A stretch of DNA of 64,000 nt, taken from positions 55,440-119,439 of the forward strand of contig NZ_DRFS01000023.1 in NCBI RefSeq assembly GCF_011050415.1, read 5' to 3'. Numbering within the stretch: the first letter of the stretch is position 1; every line of letters starts with the position of its first letter. A program made the position numbers and the translations under genes. The stretch comes from Halomonas sp. GTDB taxonomy: Bacteria; Pseudomonadota; Gammaproteobacteria; Pseudomonadales; Halomonadaceae. The notes beneath the pieces are model-generated. The model was given only the letters and a program-made list of their open reading frames with translations, made no database searches and was not told the origin of the DNA. Of this stretch, positions 8,752 to 17,512 are shown piece by piece.

Positions 8752-9790
8752 GGCCGAGTACCTCCACCTGTAATTGATGCGATTCAAGATAGGTCATGGC
8801 TTGCTGGGTTTGATCGGGCGTACCCAGTAATTCAGCGATCATAAGCCCTAAGGTGCGATCCTGAATGGACTCTACCTTGGCTTGAAGGATGCTGACATCG
8901 ACACTGCACTCACGGGCCAGACGTGAAATGAGCGGTGTTGAGACCGCATCACCCGAGAACGTTAGTCGCACCACGGGATGCGTATCGACACCCGGCATGT
9001 CGGAGAGCCTTTCAAGCAGCTCCTTGGGCGGTGTTAACTGCAGGAAGTCGTTGAGGAATTCACGCCCCAGCTGAGTGCGCGGAGCGGTAAAGAAGTCGCC
9101 CACTTCCGAATCTTCCACAAGCTCACCATCAGAGATTAGGCTGACCCGGTGGCAAATAGATTTAACCACCTCCATCTCATGGGTGATCAATAAGATGGTA
9201 ATACCCAGTTGGTGGTTAATATCTCTCAGCAGCTCTAAAATTGAGCTGGTGGTTTGCGGATCCAACGCTGAGGTCGCTTCGTCGCACAGCAGCACCTGGG
9301 GTTTGCTGGCCAGCGCGCGGGCTATCGCCACCCGCTGCTTTTGGCCGCCGGATAGCTGGGCGGGGTATTGGTTGGCTTTATCTGCCAGGCCAACCATTTC
9401 CAGCAGCGGAATGACACGCTCGCGGATGACGTTGCGCTTTTGCCCCATTAACTCAAGAGGCAATGCAACGTTGTCGAATACGTTGCGGGTGGTCAGCAGG
9501 TTGAAGTGCTGAAAGATCATGCCAATCCGATGGCGCGCCCGGTTGAGTGCTGCGTTGCTTAAGCGCGTCATCTCTTGGCCATCGACAATAACGCTGCCGC
9601 TGGTTGGGCGCTCAAGCAAATTAACGCAGCGAATTAGCGTGGATTTACCGGCGCCTGAAAGCCCAATGACGCCGTGAATGGTGCCTTTCGGAACCGTGAG
9701 ATTGGCATTTTTAAGTGCATGGACGGCATGGGTGCCGCTACCCTTGTTGTTGCTGAAATAGGTTTTACTGACGTTGCTAAGTTCAATCAT
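8732..9790 (-). CDS. metN: Methionine ABC transporter ATP-binding protein MetN
   Basis: This is the ATPase of the methionine importer. From the ATG at 9790 the protein is about 352 residues. Walker A is GLSGAGKST (43-51), the signature is QLSGGQKQR, and Walker B is LLCDEATSALDP. The C-terminal ~90 residues form a NIL/ACT-like domain, which in E. coli MetN binds methionine and inhibits transport when the cell is replete. The open frame continues upstream through the leader terminator (to 9892). However, the conserved start is MIELSNVSKTYF, and translation from further upstream would read through the hairpin, so the extension is rejected. It is first in the metNIQ unit and is preceded by a structured leader and a good promoter. 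Confidence 0.94.
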   Translation of the reverse strand: MIELSNVSKTYFSNNKGSGTHAVHALKNANLTVPKGTIHGVIGLSGAGKSTLIRCVNLLERPTSGSVIVDGQEMTRLSNAALNRARHRIGMIFQHFNLLTTRNVFDNVALPLELMGQKRNVIRERVIPLLEMVGLADKANQYPAQLSGGQKQRVAIARALASKPQVLLCDEATSALDPQTTSSILELLRDINHQLGITILLITHEMEVVKSICHRVSLISDGELVEDSEVGDFFTAPRTQLGREFLNDFLQLTPPKELLERLSDMPGVDTHPVVRLTFSGDAVSTPLISRLARECSVDVSILQAKVESIQDRTLGLMIAELLGTPDQTQQAMTYLESHQLQVEVLGHVQRNV

Positions 9791-9849
9791 GGCGTCTGCC
9801 TTAACGGTAGGCCGAAGACGGAGTGCGGGGTAGCATGCGAAAGGGGAAT

Positions 9850-9874
9850 AAAAAAAGCCACCCTTATGGGTGGC
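9850..9874 (-). terminator. Leader terminator (attenuator) upstream of metN
   Basis: A perfect 7-bp stem (GCCACCC/GGGTGGC, four-base loop) is followed on the minus strand by seven T residues. It stands about 60 bases before the metN start and downstream of the metN promoter. It can therefore abort metNIQ transcription before the coding region is reached. Confidence 0.85.
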
Positions 9875-9973
9875 CATCAACGCTGGACACACCCTTTTAG
9901 CTGCACTTCACCAGGCCTGTGGTCCGGTGGACGCCCGCAATATGGGTACAAATCGGCGTCACTTCAATTGCGG
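9875..9973 (-). promoter_or_regulatory. Structured metN leader; candidate riboswitch or attenuator sensor
   Basis: Between the promoter and the terminator lie about 100 bases with several possible helices. CCGCAAT (9973-9967) can pair with ATTGCGG (9941-9935). GACGCC (9960-9955) can pair with GGCGTC (9935-9930). The second helix crosses the first and shares one base with it, so the two either form a pseudoknot-like fold or compete. A third hairpin (CACC...GGTG arms at 9929-9909) has one mismatch and one G-U pair. GGGTG at 9894-9890 can pair with the 5' arm of the terminator (CACCC), a possible antiterminator. The sequence does not match SAM-I, SAM-II, SAH, cobalamin or T-box consensus as I know them. 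No Met-rich leader peptide is visible. The sensor function is an inference. Confidence 0.5.
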
Positions 9974-9977
9974 CGAA

Positions 9978-10006
9978 AGTCTAAAGATAGGCGGTAGGCA
10001 TGTCAA
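9978..10006 (-). promoter_or_regulatory. Sigma70-type promoter of metNIQ
   Basis: On the minus strand TTGACA (10006-10001) is followed after exactly 17 bases by TAGACT (9983-9978). Transcription would start near 9971, giving a leader of about 180 bases before metN. Confidence 0.65.
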
Positions 10007-10100
10007 TTATTACCAAGATCACTGCACAATTTTGAGGCACCAGTAGTAAGCTTGCCGAATAGAGTTTAGTCAATATTTCGATTTAAGGGGAAAGGGCGAT

Positions 10101-10733
10101 ATGTTTACCGGCATTGTGCAAGGTGTGGCTAAAGTCGTGGCTGTGCGTGAGTTAGAAGCGTTTCGTGTGCATGTTATTGAACTGCCGCCTTCGATGCGAG
10201 TAGGGCTTGAACTGGGTGCATCGGTGGCGCATAACGGCGTTTGCTTAACCGTGACAGCGATTGAAGACGATAATGTTAGCTTTGATTTAATGCGTGAAAC
10301 GCTACGTTTGACCAATCTTGGTGCAATACAGCCCGGGCAGTACGTCAATATAGAGCGTGCGGCGCGTTTTGGTGATGAGATCGGTGGGCATTCCATGTCA
10401 GGCCATATTATTTCTATGGCTGAGGTGGCTTCAATTGAAGAGGCGCCGAATAACCGTCGGCTGTGGTTTACCTTACCGGAAAGGCTAGGTAGGTTTGTGT
10501 TCGAAAAGGGCTATATTGGTGTAGACGGGATTAGTTTGACGATTGGTGATGTGCGCCAAGCAGAAAGCGGCAACATTGAATTTAGTGTCAATTTGATTCC
10601 GGAAACGCTCTCTCGCACCACGCTTAAAGACCGAGCACCTGGAGATTTCGTCAATATCGAAATTGATCCCCAGACCCAGGTGATTGTTGAAACGGTAGAG
10701 CGTGTACTGTCCCAGCAAAGAGGGAATAGCTAA
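10101..10733 (+). CDS. ribE: Riboflavin synthase, alpha chain
   Basis: This enzyme dismutates two molecules of 6,7-dimethyl-8-ribityllumazine to riboflavin in the cytosol. The 210-residue protein shows two tandem lumazine-binding repeats: the first starts with MFTGIVQGVAKV and contains VAHNGVCLTV, the second begins around residue 97 with GGHSMSGHI and contains IGVDGISLTI. Length and order are typical. A purine-rich AAGGGGAAAGGG stretch precedes the ATG. The other rib genes are not in the window, and no FMN riboswitch was recognised upstream. A short hairpin downstream (10840-10855) may end the transcript. Confidence 0.95.
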   Translation: MFTGIVQGVAKVVAVRELEAFRVHVIELPPSMRVGLELGASVAHNGVCLTVTAIEDDNVSFDLMRETLRLTNLGAIQPGQYVNIERAARFGDEIGGHSMSGHIISMAEVASIEEAPNNRRLWFTLPERLGRFVFEKGYIGVDGISLTIGDVRQAESGNIEFSVNLIPETLSRTTLKDRAPGDFVNIEIDPQTQVIVETVERVLSQQRGNS

Positions 10734-10792
10734 AGGGCCCCAGCACATTAAGGCCCAATAACGCTAATAATGGGTTCTTTTTGCTTATTGAT

Positions 10793-10806
10793 TGACCGAT
10801 CGGTTA
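10793..10806. promoter_or_regulatory. Palindrome upstream of the purine permease gene
   Basis: ACCGATCGGT (10795-10804) is a perfect 10-base palindrome flanked by TG and TA. Its size and position, about 170 bases before the permease gene, would suit a regulator operator, but no regulator is adjacent and the role is unknown. Confidence 0.3.
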
Positions 10807-10839
10807 GGTCATGGCCTAAAGATTGCTTGGCATTAAGCT

Positions 10840-10858
10840 GCGGGACTACTCCCGCTTT
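10840..10858 (+). terminator. Possible terminator between ribE and the purine permease gene
   Basis: GCGGGA and TCCCGC form a 6-bp stem with a CTAC loop, followed only by TTTC. The short T-run makes termination uncertain. Confidence 0.4.
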
Positions 10859-10975
10859 CATTAGCCGTCATGCTGAGGCGCTCGCAACACAGTGAGGCTT
10901 TAGGTAATATGTGCGGCTTTTCTCGGTACCAGATCGCCTGCGAATGCGGCATTAGCACGAAGGATAATAAGCTTC

Positions 10976-12274
10976 ATGAAACTTCTGGATAACTATTTCA
11001 AGCTCACCGAGCACAAGACCAACATCAAAACAGAAGTTATCGCCGGGGTTACCACGTTCCTGACGATGGCCTACATCATTTTTGTTAACCCTAGCATTCT
11101 TTCTGAAGCGGGCATGGATTACGGCGCCGTATTTGTGGCGACCTGTTTAGCCGCAGCGATTGGTTGTTTAATAATGGGTTTGTGGGCCAATTATCCCATT
11201 GCTCAGGCGCCTGGCATGGGACTAAACGCCTTTTTTACCTATGGCGTTGTGCTGGGAATGGGGTATACCTGGGAAGCGGCCTTGGGTGCGGTCTTCTTCT
11301 CCGGCCTAACGTTCTTTGCATTAAGCATCTTCAAAATTCGTGAATGGATCATTAATGCGATTCCCATGTCGCTACGTTTAGGCATTGCTGCGGGTATCGG
11401 CCTTTTTTTGGCGATGATCGCGCTGAAAAACGCTGGCATCGTCGTTGCTAATCCTGCAACTTATGTCTCTTTGGGCGATCTTTCCCAGCCTCCAGCTATC
11501 TACGCACTGCTGGGTTTCTTTGTGATCACAGCACTGGCTTATCTTAAAGTCACCGGTGCGGTAATGATCGGTATTTTAGGCGTTACCGTCCTTGCCATGG
11601 TGCTAGGTCATAACGAGTACGGCGGCCTTATGTCGATGCCCCCGTCGATTGCGCCTACCTTTATGGCGATGGATTTGATGGGCGCGCTTGATGTGGCCAT
11701 GCTCAGCGTGATTTTTGCCTTTCTATTCGTTGACTTGTTCGACACGTCCGGCACGCTGGTGGGTGTGGCTCATCGGGGTAAGCTGCTGGATAAAGATGGC
11801 AAGTTACCGCGCATTGGTCGCGCTATGATGGCCGATAGTACTGCTTCTATGGCGGGTGCAGCATTGGGTACCTCCACCACGACCAGCTATATTGAATCAA
11901 CGGCGGGTATTGCATCCGGTGGGCGTACCGGTTTAACGGCGGTGGTAGTGGCTGGTATGTTCCTTATTAGCTTGTTCTTTGCGCCGTTAGCGGGTTCTAT
12001 CCCGGCCTACGCTACGGCGGGTGCATTGCTATATGTCGCCGTATTGATGGCGGGCAGCTTAGCCCATGCGAACTGGGAAGACCCAACAGACGCAGCGCCC
12101 GTACTGATTGCTGCCTTGGCGATGCCACTAACATTTTCAATTGCCGAAGGAATCGCGCTTGGCTTTATTAGCTATGTGGCGATTAAAACGCTTTCGGGGC
12201 GTTTCAGTGACTTGAACCCAGCGGTCATCGTATTAGCGCTGCTGTTTGCGGCAAGATATCTATTCCTAGGGTGA
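10976..12274 (+). CDS. NCS2 purine permease (AzgA-like, adenine/guanine/hypoxanthine)
   Basis: This 432-residue polytopic inner-membrane protein has a dozen or more hydrophobic segments. It opens with a short cytosolic [18 protein letters not shown] stretch, followed by [17 protein letters not shown], the hallmark of the AzgA/GhxP/AdeP branch. Also visible are [13 protein letters not shown] and, in the second half, [12 protein letters not shown] and [15 protein letters not shown], which line the substrate site in relatives. It imports purine bases with protons; which base cannot be decided by eye. It lies 37 bases before apt, so uptake and phosphoribosylation of adenine may be co-expressed. 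No purine riboswitch was recognised upstream. Confidence 0.88.
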   Translation: MKLLDNYFKLTEHKTNIKTEVIAGVTTFLTMAYIIFVNPSILSEAGMDYGAVFVATCLAAAIGCLIMGLWANYPIAQAPGMGLNAFFTYGVVLGMGYTWEAALGAVFFSGLTFFALSIFKIREWIINAIPMSLRLGIAAGIGLFLAMIALKNAGIVVANPATYVSLGDLSQPPAIYALLGFFVITALAYLKVTGAVMIGILGVTVLAMVLGHNEYGGLMSMPPSIAPTFMAMDLMGALDVAMLSVIFAFLFVDLFDTSGTLVGVAHRGKLLDKDGKLPRIGRAMMADSTASMAGAALGTSTTTSYIESTAGIASGGRTGLTAVVVAGMFLISLFFAPLAGSIPAYATAGALLYVAVLMAGSLAHANWEDPTDAAPVLIAALAMPLTFSIAEGIALGFISYVAIKTLSGRFSDLNPAVIVLALLFAARYLFLG

Positions 12275-12311
12275 TAGGCCCTTACCACTTTTTTACTCAA
12301 TGAGAGACGCG

Positions 12312-12857
12312 ATGAGCATCTACGGCGACTACATTAAGTCCGTTATTCGCACGGTTCCCGATTGGCCTGAGCAGGGAGTGAATTTTCGAGACATTACTCC
12401 ATTGCTACAAAATAGCGCTGCCTTTCGCAAGCTGATCGATAGCTTCGTGCACCGCTACCAGGAGATGGACCTAGATGCCATCGCGGCGATTGATGCGCGT
12501 GGTTTCATTATCGGCGCGCCGCTGGCGTATGAGTTGGGGTGCAGTTTTGTGCCGGTGCGTAAGAAAGGTAAATTGCCGTTTAAAACGATCAGTGAGACCT
12601 ACACGCTTGAGTATGGGCATTCAGAAGTTGAGCTCCACTCCGACGCTTTTCAGAAAGATGATCGAATTCTGCTCATGGACGACCTGATAGCGACGGGTGG
12701 CACTATGCTAGCCGCAGCTAATCTCATTCAGCGAAGCGGTGGTCATGTAGTTGAAACCGCCACCATTATTGATCTACCTGAGCTGGGTGGTTCACAGAAG
12801 ATTCGCGACGCTGGTTACAGCGTATTCGCAGTTTGTTCTTTCAACGAAGACGAGTAA
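12312..12857 (+). CDS. apt: Adenine phosphoribosyltransferase
   Basis: Apt converts adenine and PRPP to AMP in the cytosol. The 181-residue protein has [10 protein letters not shown] near the N-terminus, [22 protein letters not shown], and the PRPP loop [12 protein letters not shown], which is the signature of the family. The ATG at 12312 is chosen because TGAGAGACG precedes it; an in-frame ATG at 12300 lies only 26 bases after the permease stop and has no ribosome-binding site. gpt follows after six bases, so permease, apt and gpt look like one salvage transcript. Confidence 0.95.
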   Translation: MSIYGDYIKSVIRTVPDWPEQGVNFRDITPLLQNSAAFRKLIDSFVHRYQEMDLDAIAAIDARGFIIGAPLAYELGCSFVPVRKKGKLPFKTISETYTLEYGHSEVELHSDAFQKDDRILLMDDLIATGGTMLAAANLIQRSGGHVVETATIIDLPELGGSQKIRDAGYSVFAVCSFNEDE

Positions 12858-12863
12858 TTCTCC

Positions 12864-13343
12864 ATGAGCAGCGACCGTTACCATCAGCACTTCACTGTCT
12901 CTTGGGATCAGTTACATCGCGATGTGCGCACCCTATGTCACCAGATGATTGAGCGTGACTTTAAAGGCATTGTGGCGATTACCCGTGGTGGCTTAATCCC
13001 AGCTGCGCTTATTGCCCGGGAGTTGGATATTCGCCTCATCGATACAGTATGTATTAAAAGCTATGACCACATGGATCAAGGCGGCCTGAATATCATGAAG
13101 GGCGTTGATCACGATGGCGATGGCTGGCTGCTGGTCGATGACTTGGTGGACACCGGCAAAACCGCACGTGCCGTGCGTAAAATGCTGCCAAAAGCCCACT
13201 TTGTGACTATTTACGCCAAGCCAGATGGTCGTCCACTGGTGGATCAATACCTGACAGAAGTGGCTCAACAGTGCTGGATTCAGTTCCCCTGGGATATGGG
13301 CGTTGCGTACGTTGAGCCGCTTGTTGATCAAATGAAGAGGTAG
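12864..13343 (+). CDS. gpt: Xanthine(-guanine) phosphoribosyltransferase
   Basis: This enzyme salvages xanthine and guanine with PRPP to XMP and GMP. The 159 residues show [23 protein letters not shown] in its usual place and the PRPP loop [13 protein letters not shown], closely resembling E. coli Gpt (152 residues). WIQFPWDM near the C-terminus is also characteristic. It lies between apt and ung with gaps of six and two bases, so it is part of a tight operon. Confidence 0.94.
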   Translation: MSSDRYHQHFTVSWDQLHRDVRTLCHQMIERDFKGIVAITRGGLIPAALIARELDIRLIDTVCIKSYDHMDQGGLNIMKGVDHDGDGWLLVDDLVDTGKTARAVRKMLPKAHFVTIYAKPDGRPLVDQYLTEVAQQCWIQFPWDMGVAYVEPLVDQMKR

Positions 13344-13345
13344 TC

Positions 13346-14029
13346 ATGGCCAATCCACTTCCCGATGACTGGCACCAGTGGCTGGGTGATGAGTTTCAGG
13401 CTGACTATATGCTGGCGTTAAAAGCATTTCTAGCCCAGCAAAAAGCCGCTAAGAAAATTATTTTCCCCCATTCATCACAGTGGTTTCGCGCTTTTGAGCT
13501 GACACCGTTGAGTGAAGTGAAAGTGGTAATTTTAGGACAGGATCCTTACCACGGCCCAAATCAGGCACATGGCCTGTGTTTTTCGGTACAACCGGGCGTG
13601 CCCGTGCCGCCTTCGCTGGTTAACATTTATAAAGAGTTGGCCACCGATGTAGGCTTTACCCCAGTCCGTCACGGGCATCTGGAAGCGTGGGCTAAGCAGG
13701 GCGTGCTGTTGTTAAATACATCGCTTACCGTGGAGCAGGGCAATGCGGCGTCTCACCGCGGCAAGGGGTGGGAGCCGTTTACCGATCGTGCTATCGAAAC
13801 CGTCAGCCAACATGCGCCTCCCTGTGTGTTTTTGCTTTGGGGAAGCCATGCCCGGCAAAAGAGAGCGCTGATTGACCAGACGCGCCATTTGATACTTGAA
13901 GCGCCGCACCCGTCACCGCTGTCTGCACACCGCGGTTTTTTTGGTACGCGGCATTTTTCTCAAGCAAATCAATTTCTACAAGCGCAAGGCCGAAAACCGA
14001 TTGAGTGGCAATTACCTGAAACCGCTTAA
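13346..14029 (+). CDS. ung: Uracil-DNA glycosylase
   Basis: Ung removes uracil from DNA and starts base-excision repair. The 227-residue protein has the water-activating loop GQDPYHG (residues 64-70, catalytic Asp66), the uracil-recognition FSV segment, [10 protein letters not shown], and the minor-groove loop [13 protein letters not shown]. All catalytic elements are intact. It starts two bases after gpt with GAAGAGG as ribosome-binding site, placing a DNA-repair gene within a base-salvage operon. Confidence 0.97.
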   Translation: MANPLPDDWHQWLGDEFQADYMLALKAFLAQQKAAKKIIFPHSSQWFRAFELTPLSEVKVVILGQDPYHGPNQAHGLCFSVQPGVPVPPSLVNIYKELATDVGFTPVRHGHLEAWAKQGVLLLNTSLTVEQGNAASHRGKGWEPFTDRAIETVSQHAPPCVFLLWGSHARQKRALIDQTRHLILEAPHPSPLSAHRGFFGTRHFSQANQFLQAQGRKPIEWQLPETA

Positions 14030-14126
14030 CCTCGTAAGGGGTTGCGGGTAGAATGTGCGCAATTTTGTGCTTAGCTGATGCGCAACCTTGGTTGCCATAC
14101 TGAATCCCCTGCAGTGAGGAAGTCCC

Positions 14127-14756
14127 ATGAGTGTTTACGCCATTAACCATCCGCTTGTTCAACATAAGCTGGGTCTGATGCGCGAAGCTGATCTGAGCAC
14201 TAAGAGCTTTCGTGAACTGGCAGGCGAAGTCGCCAAACTGCTGACCTACGAAGCGACCAAGGGACTGGAGTTGGAAGACCATGAAATTCAGGGATGGAAC
14301 GGTGAGCCGATTGCGACACGTCGCTTAAAGGGTAAAAAGGTTACCGTCGTGCCGATTTTGCGTGCAGGCCTTGGCATGCTGGAAGGCGTAACGGATTTAA
14401 TCCCGAGTGCACGGGTGAGTGTGGTAGGCCTTTATCGTGATGAAGAAACGCTTCAGCCGGTGCCCTATTTTGCCAAATTTGCCAACGATATCGAAGAGCG
14501 GATGGCGATTGTCATTGATCCAATGCTTGCGACAGGTGGCTCGATGGTGGCAACGCTAGATATGCTGCGTGAGCGTGGCTGTGAGCATATGAAAGTGATT
14601 GTTTTAGTAGCCGCCCCTGAAGGGATTAAACGGGTGCAAGAAGCTTATCCTGATATTGAAATTTACACGGCGTCAGTAGATGACCGACTCGATGAAAATG
14701 GCTATATCGTCCCCGGGTTGGGTGACGCTGGTGATAAGATTTTTGGAACACGCTAA
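14127..14756 (+). CDS. upp: Uracil phosphoribosyltransferase
   Basis: Upp makes UMP from uracil and PRPP. The 209-residue protein has [17 protein letters not shown] at the start, [13 protein letters not shown], the PRPP-binding loop [10 protein letters not shown], and the C-terminal [13 protein letters not shown], all characteristic. A TGAGGAAG site precedes the ATG. The 97-base gap from ung contains the arms GGTTGCG (14040-14046) and CGCAACC (14081-14087), a possible leader structure. A terminator follows and then uraA, giving the classical upp-uraA pair. Confidence 0.97.
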   Translation: MSVYAINHPLVQHKLGLMREADLSTKSFRELAGEVAKLLTYEATKGLELEDHEIQGWNGEPIATRRLKGKKVTVVPILRAGLGMLEGVTDLIPSARVSVVGLYRDEETLQPVPYFAKFANDIEERMAIVIDPMLATGGSMVATLDMLRERGCEHMKVIVLVAAPEGIKRVQEAYPDIEIYTASVDDRLDENGYIVPGLGDAGDKIFGTR

Positions 14757-14772
14757 GCGTCCTTCCTAATAT

Positions 14773-14806
14773 TGCCCCTTGCGCTTTGCGTTAGGGGCAT
14801 TTTTTT
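14773..14806 (+). terminator. Terminator between upp and uraA
   Basis: TGCCCCT (14773-14779) pairs with AGGGGCA (14793-14799), followed by a run of T. uraA begins only 35 bases later with no obvious promoter in between, so partial read-through is likely. Confidence 0.85.
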
Positions 14807-14840
14807 GCCCTTTTAACTCTCAAACTCCAGGAGTTCTCTA

Positions 14841-16073
14841 ATGAGCGAAGCTGTCAGTAACGCTGAACCATGGCCGAAAGTACTGCTAACCGGCGCGCAA
14901 ATGCTATTTGTAGCGTTTGGCGCGCTGGTATTGGTCCCTCTGCTGACCGGCCTTGACCCGAGCGTTGCGCTGTTTACTGCTGGAGCTGGCACGCTGATTT
15001 TTCATGCGGTGACTAAACAAAGCGTACCGGTTTTTTTGGCCTCATCGTTTGCCTTTATTGCGCCTATTCAGGGCTCTGTAGCGAGTTTCGGTATATCAGC
15101 CACCATGGGTGGGCTGATGGCGGCGGGGCTGGTGTATGTCGCCATCTCCCAGGCCGTTCGTCTTAAGGGCACCGCTTGGTTACACCGTTTACTGCCTGCG
15201 GTGGTAGTGGGCCCGGTGATAATGGTGATTGGCCTGGCGCTGGCACCGGTTGCGGTGAGTATGGCGACCGGTGAAACCAGCGATAATATTGGTTACGGCG
15301 CGGCTATTTTCTTATCCATGACCAGTTTGCTGGTAACGCTGCTGCTGGCGGTGTTTGGTCGTGGCCTGCTACGTCTGGTGCCGATTATTGGCGGTATTAC
15401 CACGGGTTATGTATTGGCGCTGCTAATGGGGGTCGTCGATTTTACCCCTGTGCGTGAGGCTGCCTGGTTCTCCGTACCAAGCTTTACGGCACCAAGTTTT
15501 CACTGGGCTGCGATCCTGTTTATGATTCCAGTCGCGATTGCCCCGGCGGTAGAGCATATTGGTGATATGGTCGCCATTGGCTCGGTGACGCGTAAAAACT
15601 ATCTCGAAAAACCCGGCCTCCACCGCACCCTGTTAGGCGATGGTTTAGCCACTACCGTAGCCGCTCTGTTTGGTGGTCCGCCCAATACGACCTACTCGGA
15701 AGTGACGGGGGCGGTAACGCTGACACGTGCGTTCAATCCCAAATATATGGTTGTCGCCGCCGTTCTGGCGATTGTGCTGGCGTTTGTTTCTAAGCTGGGC
15801 GCACTGTTACAAACCATACCCGGTCCGGTAATGGGTGGCATTATGACACTGCTATTTGGCTCCATTGCCGTTGTGGGTATGAACACCCTGGTGCGTGCAG
15901 GGCAATCGCTGACGGCACCGCGTAATCTGGTCGTGGTTTCACTGATTCTGGTGTTTGGTATTGGCGGCATGCAGTTTGGGGGTGGCCAATTTACCCTGCA
16001 AGGCGTGAGCTTGGCGGCGCTGGTGGGTATTGCGTTGAACTGGCTATTACCCCGGGAGCAAGAGGGGGAGTAA
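14841..16073 (+). CDS. uraA: Uracil permease (NCS2 family)
   Basis: This 410-residue polytopic inner-membrane protein imports uracil with protons. Landmarks of the UraA branch are AQMLFVAFGALVLVPLLTG at the N-terminus, PVFLASSFAFIAP, and the central PVAIAPAVEHIGDM with the conserved Glu-His, then GPPNTTYSEVTGAV in the second half. An AGGAG site sits before the ATG at 14841. Position after upp supports uracil rather than xanthine as the substrate. A GG-rich short gap leads to mobB, so transcription may continue into the molybdopterin genes. Confidence 0.92.
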   Translation: MSEAVSNAEPWPKVLLTGAQMLFVAFGALVLVPLLTGLDPSVALFTAGAGTLIFHAVTKQSVPVFLASSFAFIAPIQGSVASFGISATMGGLMAAGLVYVAISQAVRLKGTAWLHRLLPAVVVGPVIMVIGLALAPVAVSMATGETSDNIGYGAAIFLSMTSLLVTLLLAVFGRGLLRLVPIIGGITTGYVLALLMGVVDFTPVREAAWFSVPSFTAPSFHWAAILFMIPVAIAPAVEHIGDMVAIGSVTRKNYLEKPGLHRTLLGDGLATTVAALFGGPPNTTYSEVTGAVTLTRAFNPKYMVVAAVLAIVLAFVSKLGALLQTIPGPVMGGIMTLLFGSIAVVGMNTLVRAGQSLTAPRNLVVVSLILVFGIGGMQFGGGQFTLQGVSLAALVGIALNWLLPREQEGE

Positions 16074-16129
16074 GGTGGCATTCTCACGCGAAATAAGTAC
16101 CGAAAGTGGTAAACAGGAGTGGCGGCGGT

Positions 16130-16708
16130 ATGGCTGACGAACTGAGCGCATCTTTTCCGGTATTGGGCATTGCTGCCTGGAGCGGGACGGGTAAAACGAC
16201 GCTTTTAGAGAAACTGCTACCACTACTTGGCGAGCATGGTTTAAGAGTGGCCGTGATTAAGCATGCACACCACTCTTTTGAGGTCGACCAGCCTGGCAAA
16301 GATAGCTATAAACTGCGCCGTGCCGGGGCGGCCCCGATGCTGATTGCCTCCAGAGAGCGGTTTGCTTTGATGCAGGAAACCCCTGGCCAAGCGGAGCCTG
16401 ATTTAGCCCAGTTGATTGCTATGATGGCATTGCACCAACCCGATTTGGTGATTGTCGAAGGCTTCAAAGCTTGGCCTATACCCAAGCTGGTGCTCTACCG
16501 AGAGGGTATTGGGGATGACGCTATTTTGACCGGCCCATGGGTTAAGGCGGTGGCGCTAAGTGCTCCTGCACCCGTCCAATTAGCCGCTTCTGTGGCGCAG
16601 TTAAACCTTGACGATAGTGAGGCGATTGCGCGCTGGATAGTGGCTTGGGTAAATGTGAACGATAACGCTTTGGCGTCAAGTACGTTGGCTTTTAATAAGG
16701 AAAGGTGA
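16130..16708 (+). CDS. mobB: Molybdopterin-guanine dinucleotide biosynthesis protein MobB
   Basis: MobB is a GTP-binding accessory protein thought to help MobA attach GMP to molybdopterin. The protein, about 192 residues, has the P-loop [11 protein letters not shown] close to the N-terminus, the [19 protein letters not shown] segment that is diagnostic of MobB, and VIVEGFK as Walker B-like strand. The ATG at 16130 is taken because AGGAG ends ten bases before it; a GTG at 16106 is possible. Its stop lies just before the moaC-moaD start. mobA is not in the window. Confidence 0.92.
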   Translation: MADELSASFPVLGIAAWSGTGKTTLLEKLLPLLGEHGLRVAVIKHAHHSFEVDQPGKDSYKLRRAGAAPMLIASRERFALMQETPGQAEPDLAQLIAMMALHQPDLVIVEGFKAWPIPKLVLYREGIGDDAILTGPWVKAVALSAPAPVQLAASVAQLNLDDSEAIARWIVAWVNVNDNALASSTLAFNKER

Positions 16709-16713
16709 CCAAT

Positions 16714-17511
16714 ATGCATCTAACCCACCTCAACGCCCTTGGCGAAGCCAATATGGTGGATGTTGGCGATAAACAAGAAACCCGCCGCGAAGCAGTAGCT
16801 TCGGGGCGCATTGTAATGCAGCCAGAAACGCTGAAATTACTTACCAGCGGAGAGTTACCCAAGGGTGATGTGCTTGCGACAGCGCGTATCGCCGGCATTC
16901 AGGCGGCCAAACGTACTCATGAGTTAATCCCGCTTTGCCACTCTTTGGCGCTATCCAAAGTGTCGGTAGAGTTTGAAGTTAATCTTGCTGATTCGTGTGT
17001 CAATGTGACCGCGTTATGCCGTTTGAATGGTCGTACTGGCGTTGAAATGGAGGCACTAACGGCTGTTTCGGTGGCGTGTTTGACCCTTTATGATATGTGT
17101 AAAGCGGTCGACAAAAATATGTGTATCGAGGCTATTCAGCTCGACAGTAAGCAGGGTGGACAGCGCGGCGACTATCAGCGCACTAATGTGCAGACGCCCA
17201 TTGTGACCGGTGATGGAGTGTCGGGAGAGGTCAGTGTAGGTGAGCGCTTCTCGCCACCCTGCGTACGGGTAAAGTTTTTGGCTGAGCTTCGCGAAAGGGT
17301 GGGTGAAAGCGAGGCGGTAGTTGAGTTGGATGATCTGACTAGCCGGGATATTAGTGGTTTAAAGTCAGCACTTGTTCAGCGTGATGTGCGTTTTAGCGTG
17401 TTAACCGACCAGCGTACGCTATGCGCTATTAATCAAGTTATGGCAAACGACGACGCATTAGTGACCGACGATGACGAAGTGGCCTTCTTCCCGCCGGTTA
17501 CGGGGGGCTAA
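16714..17511 (+). CDS. moaC: MoaC-MoaD fusion: cyclic pyranopterin monophosphate synthase fused to molybdopterin synthase small subunit
   Basis: Two cofactor proteins are joined in one frame of 265 residues. Residues 1 to about 160 are MoaC: NMVDVGDK, then [12 protein letters not shown] (conserved Cys-His), [19 protein letters not shown] and the conserved Lys just after it. After a linker, residues about 184-265 are a complete MoaD, the ubiquitin-like sulfur carrier. It begins [11 protein letters not shown] and ends in the essential Gly-Gly at the very C-terminus, where sulfur is loaded as thiocarboxylate. The ATG at 16714 is preceded by AAGGAAAGG; a GTG at 16705 overlapping the mobB stop is the alternative. 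moaE starts one base after the stop. The frame is open without a stop in the linker, and both domains look intact. Confidence 0.9.
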   Translation: MHLTHLNALGEANMVDVGDKQETRREAVASGRIVMQPETLKLLTSGELPKGDVLATARIAGIQAAKRTHELIPLCHSLALSKVSVEFEVNLADSCVNVTALCRLNGRTGVEMEALTAVSVACLTLYDMCKAVDKNMCIEAIQLDSKQGGQRGDYQRTNVQTPIVTGDGVSGEVSVGERFSPPCVRVKFLAELRERVGESEAVVELDDLTSRDISGLKSALVQRDVRFSVLTDQRTLCAINQVMANDDALVTDDDEVAFFPPVTGG

Positions 17512-17512
17512 G

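Noticed and set aside
9791..9892. N-terminal extension of MetN by 34 codons
   Set aside because: The frame is open by chance through the leader terminator. The conserved protein starts at MIELSNV (9790), and the extension would be made from a regulatory RNA region.
9875..9973. FMN riboswitch for ribE on the plus strand
   Set aside because: None of the conserved FMN aptamer segments were found, and the promoter-terminator polarity points to metN on the minus strand.
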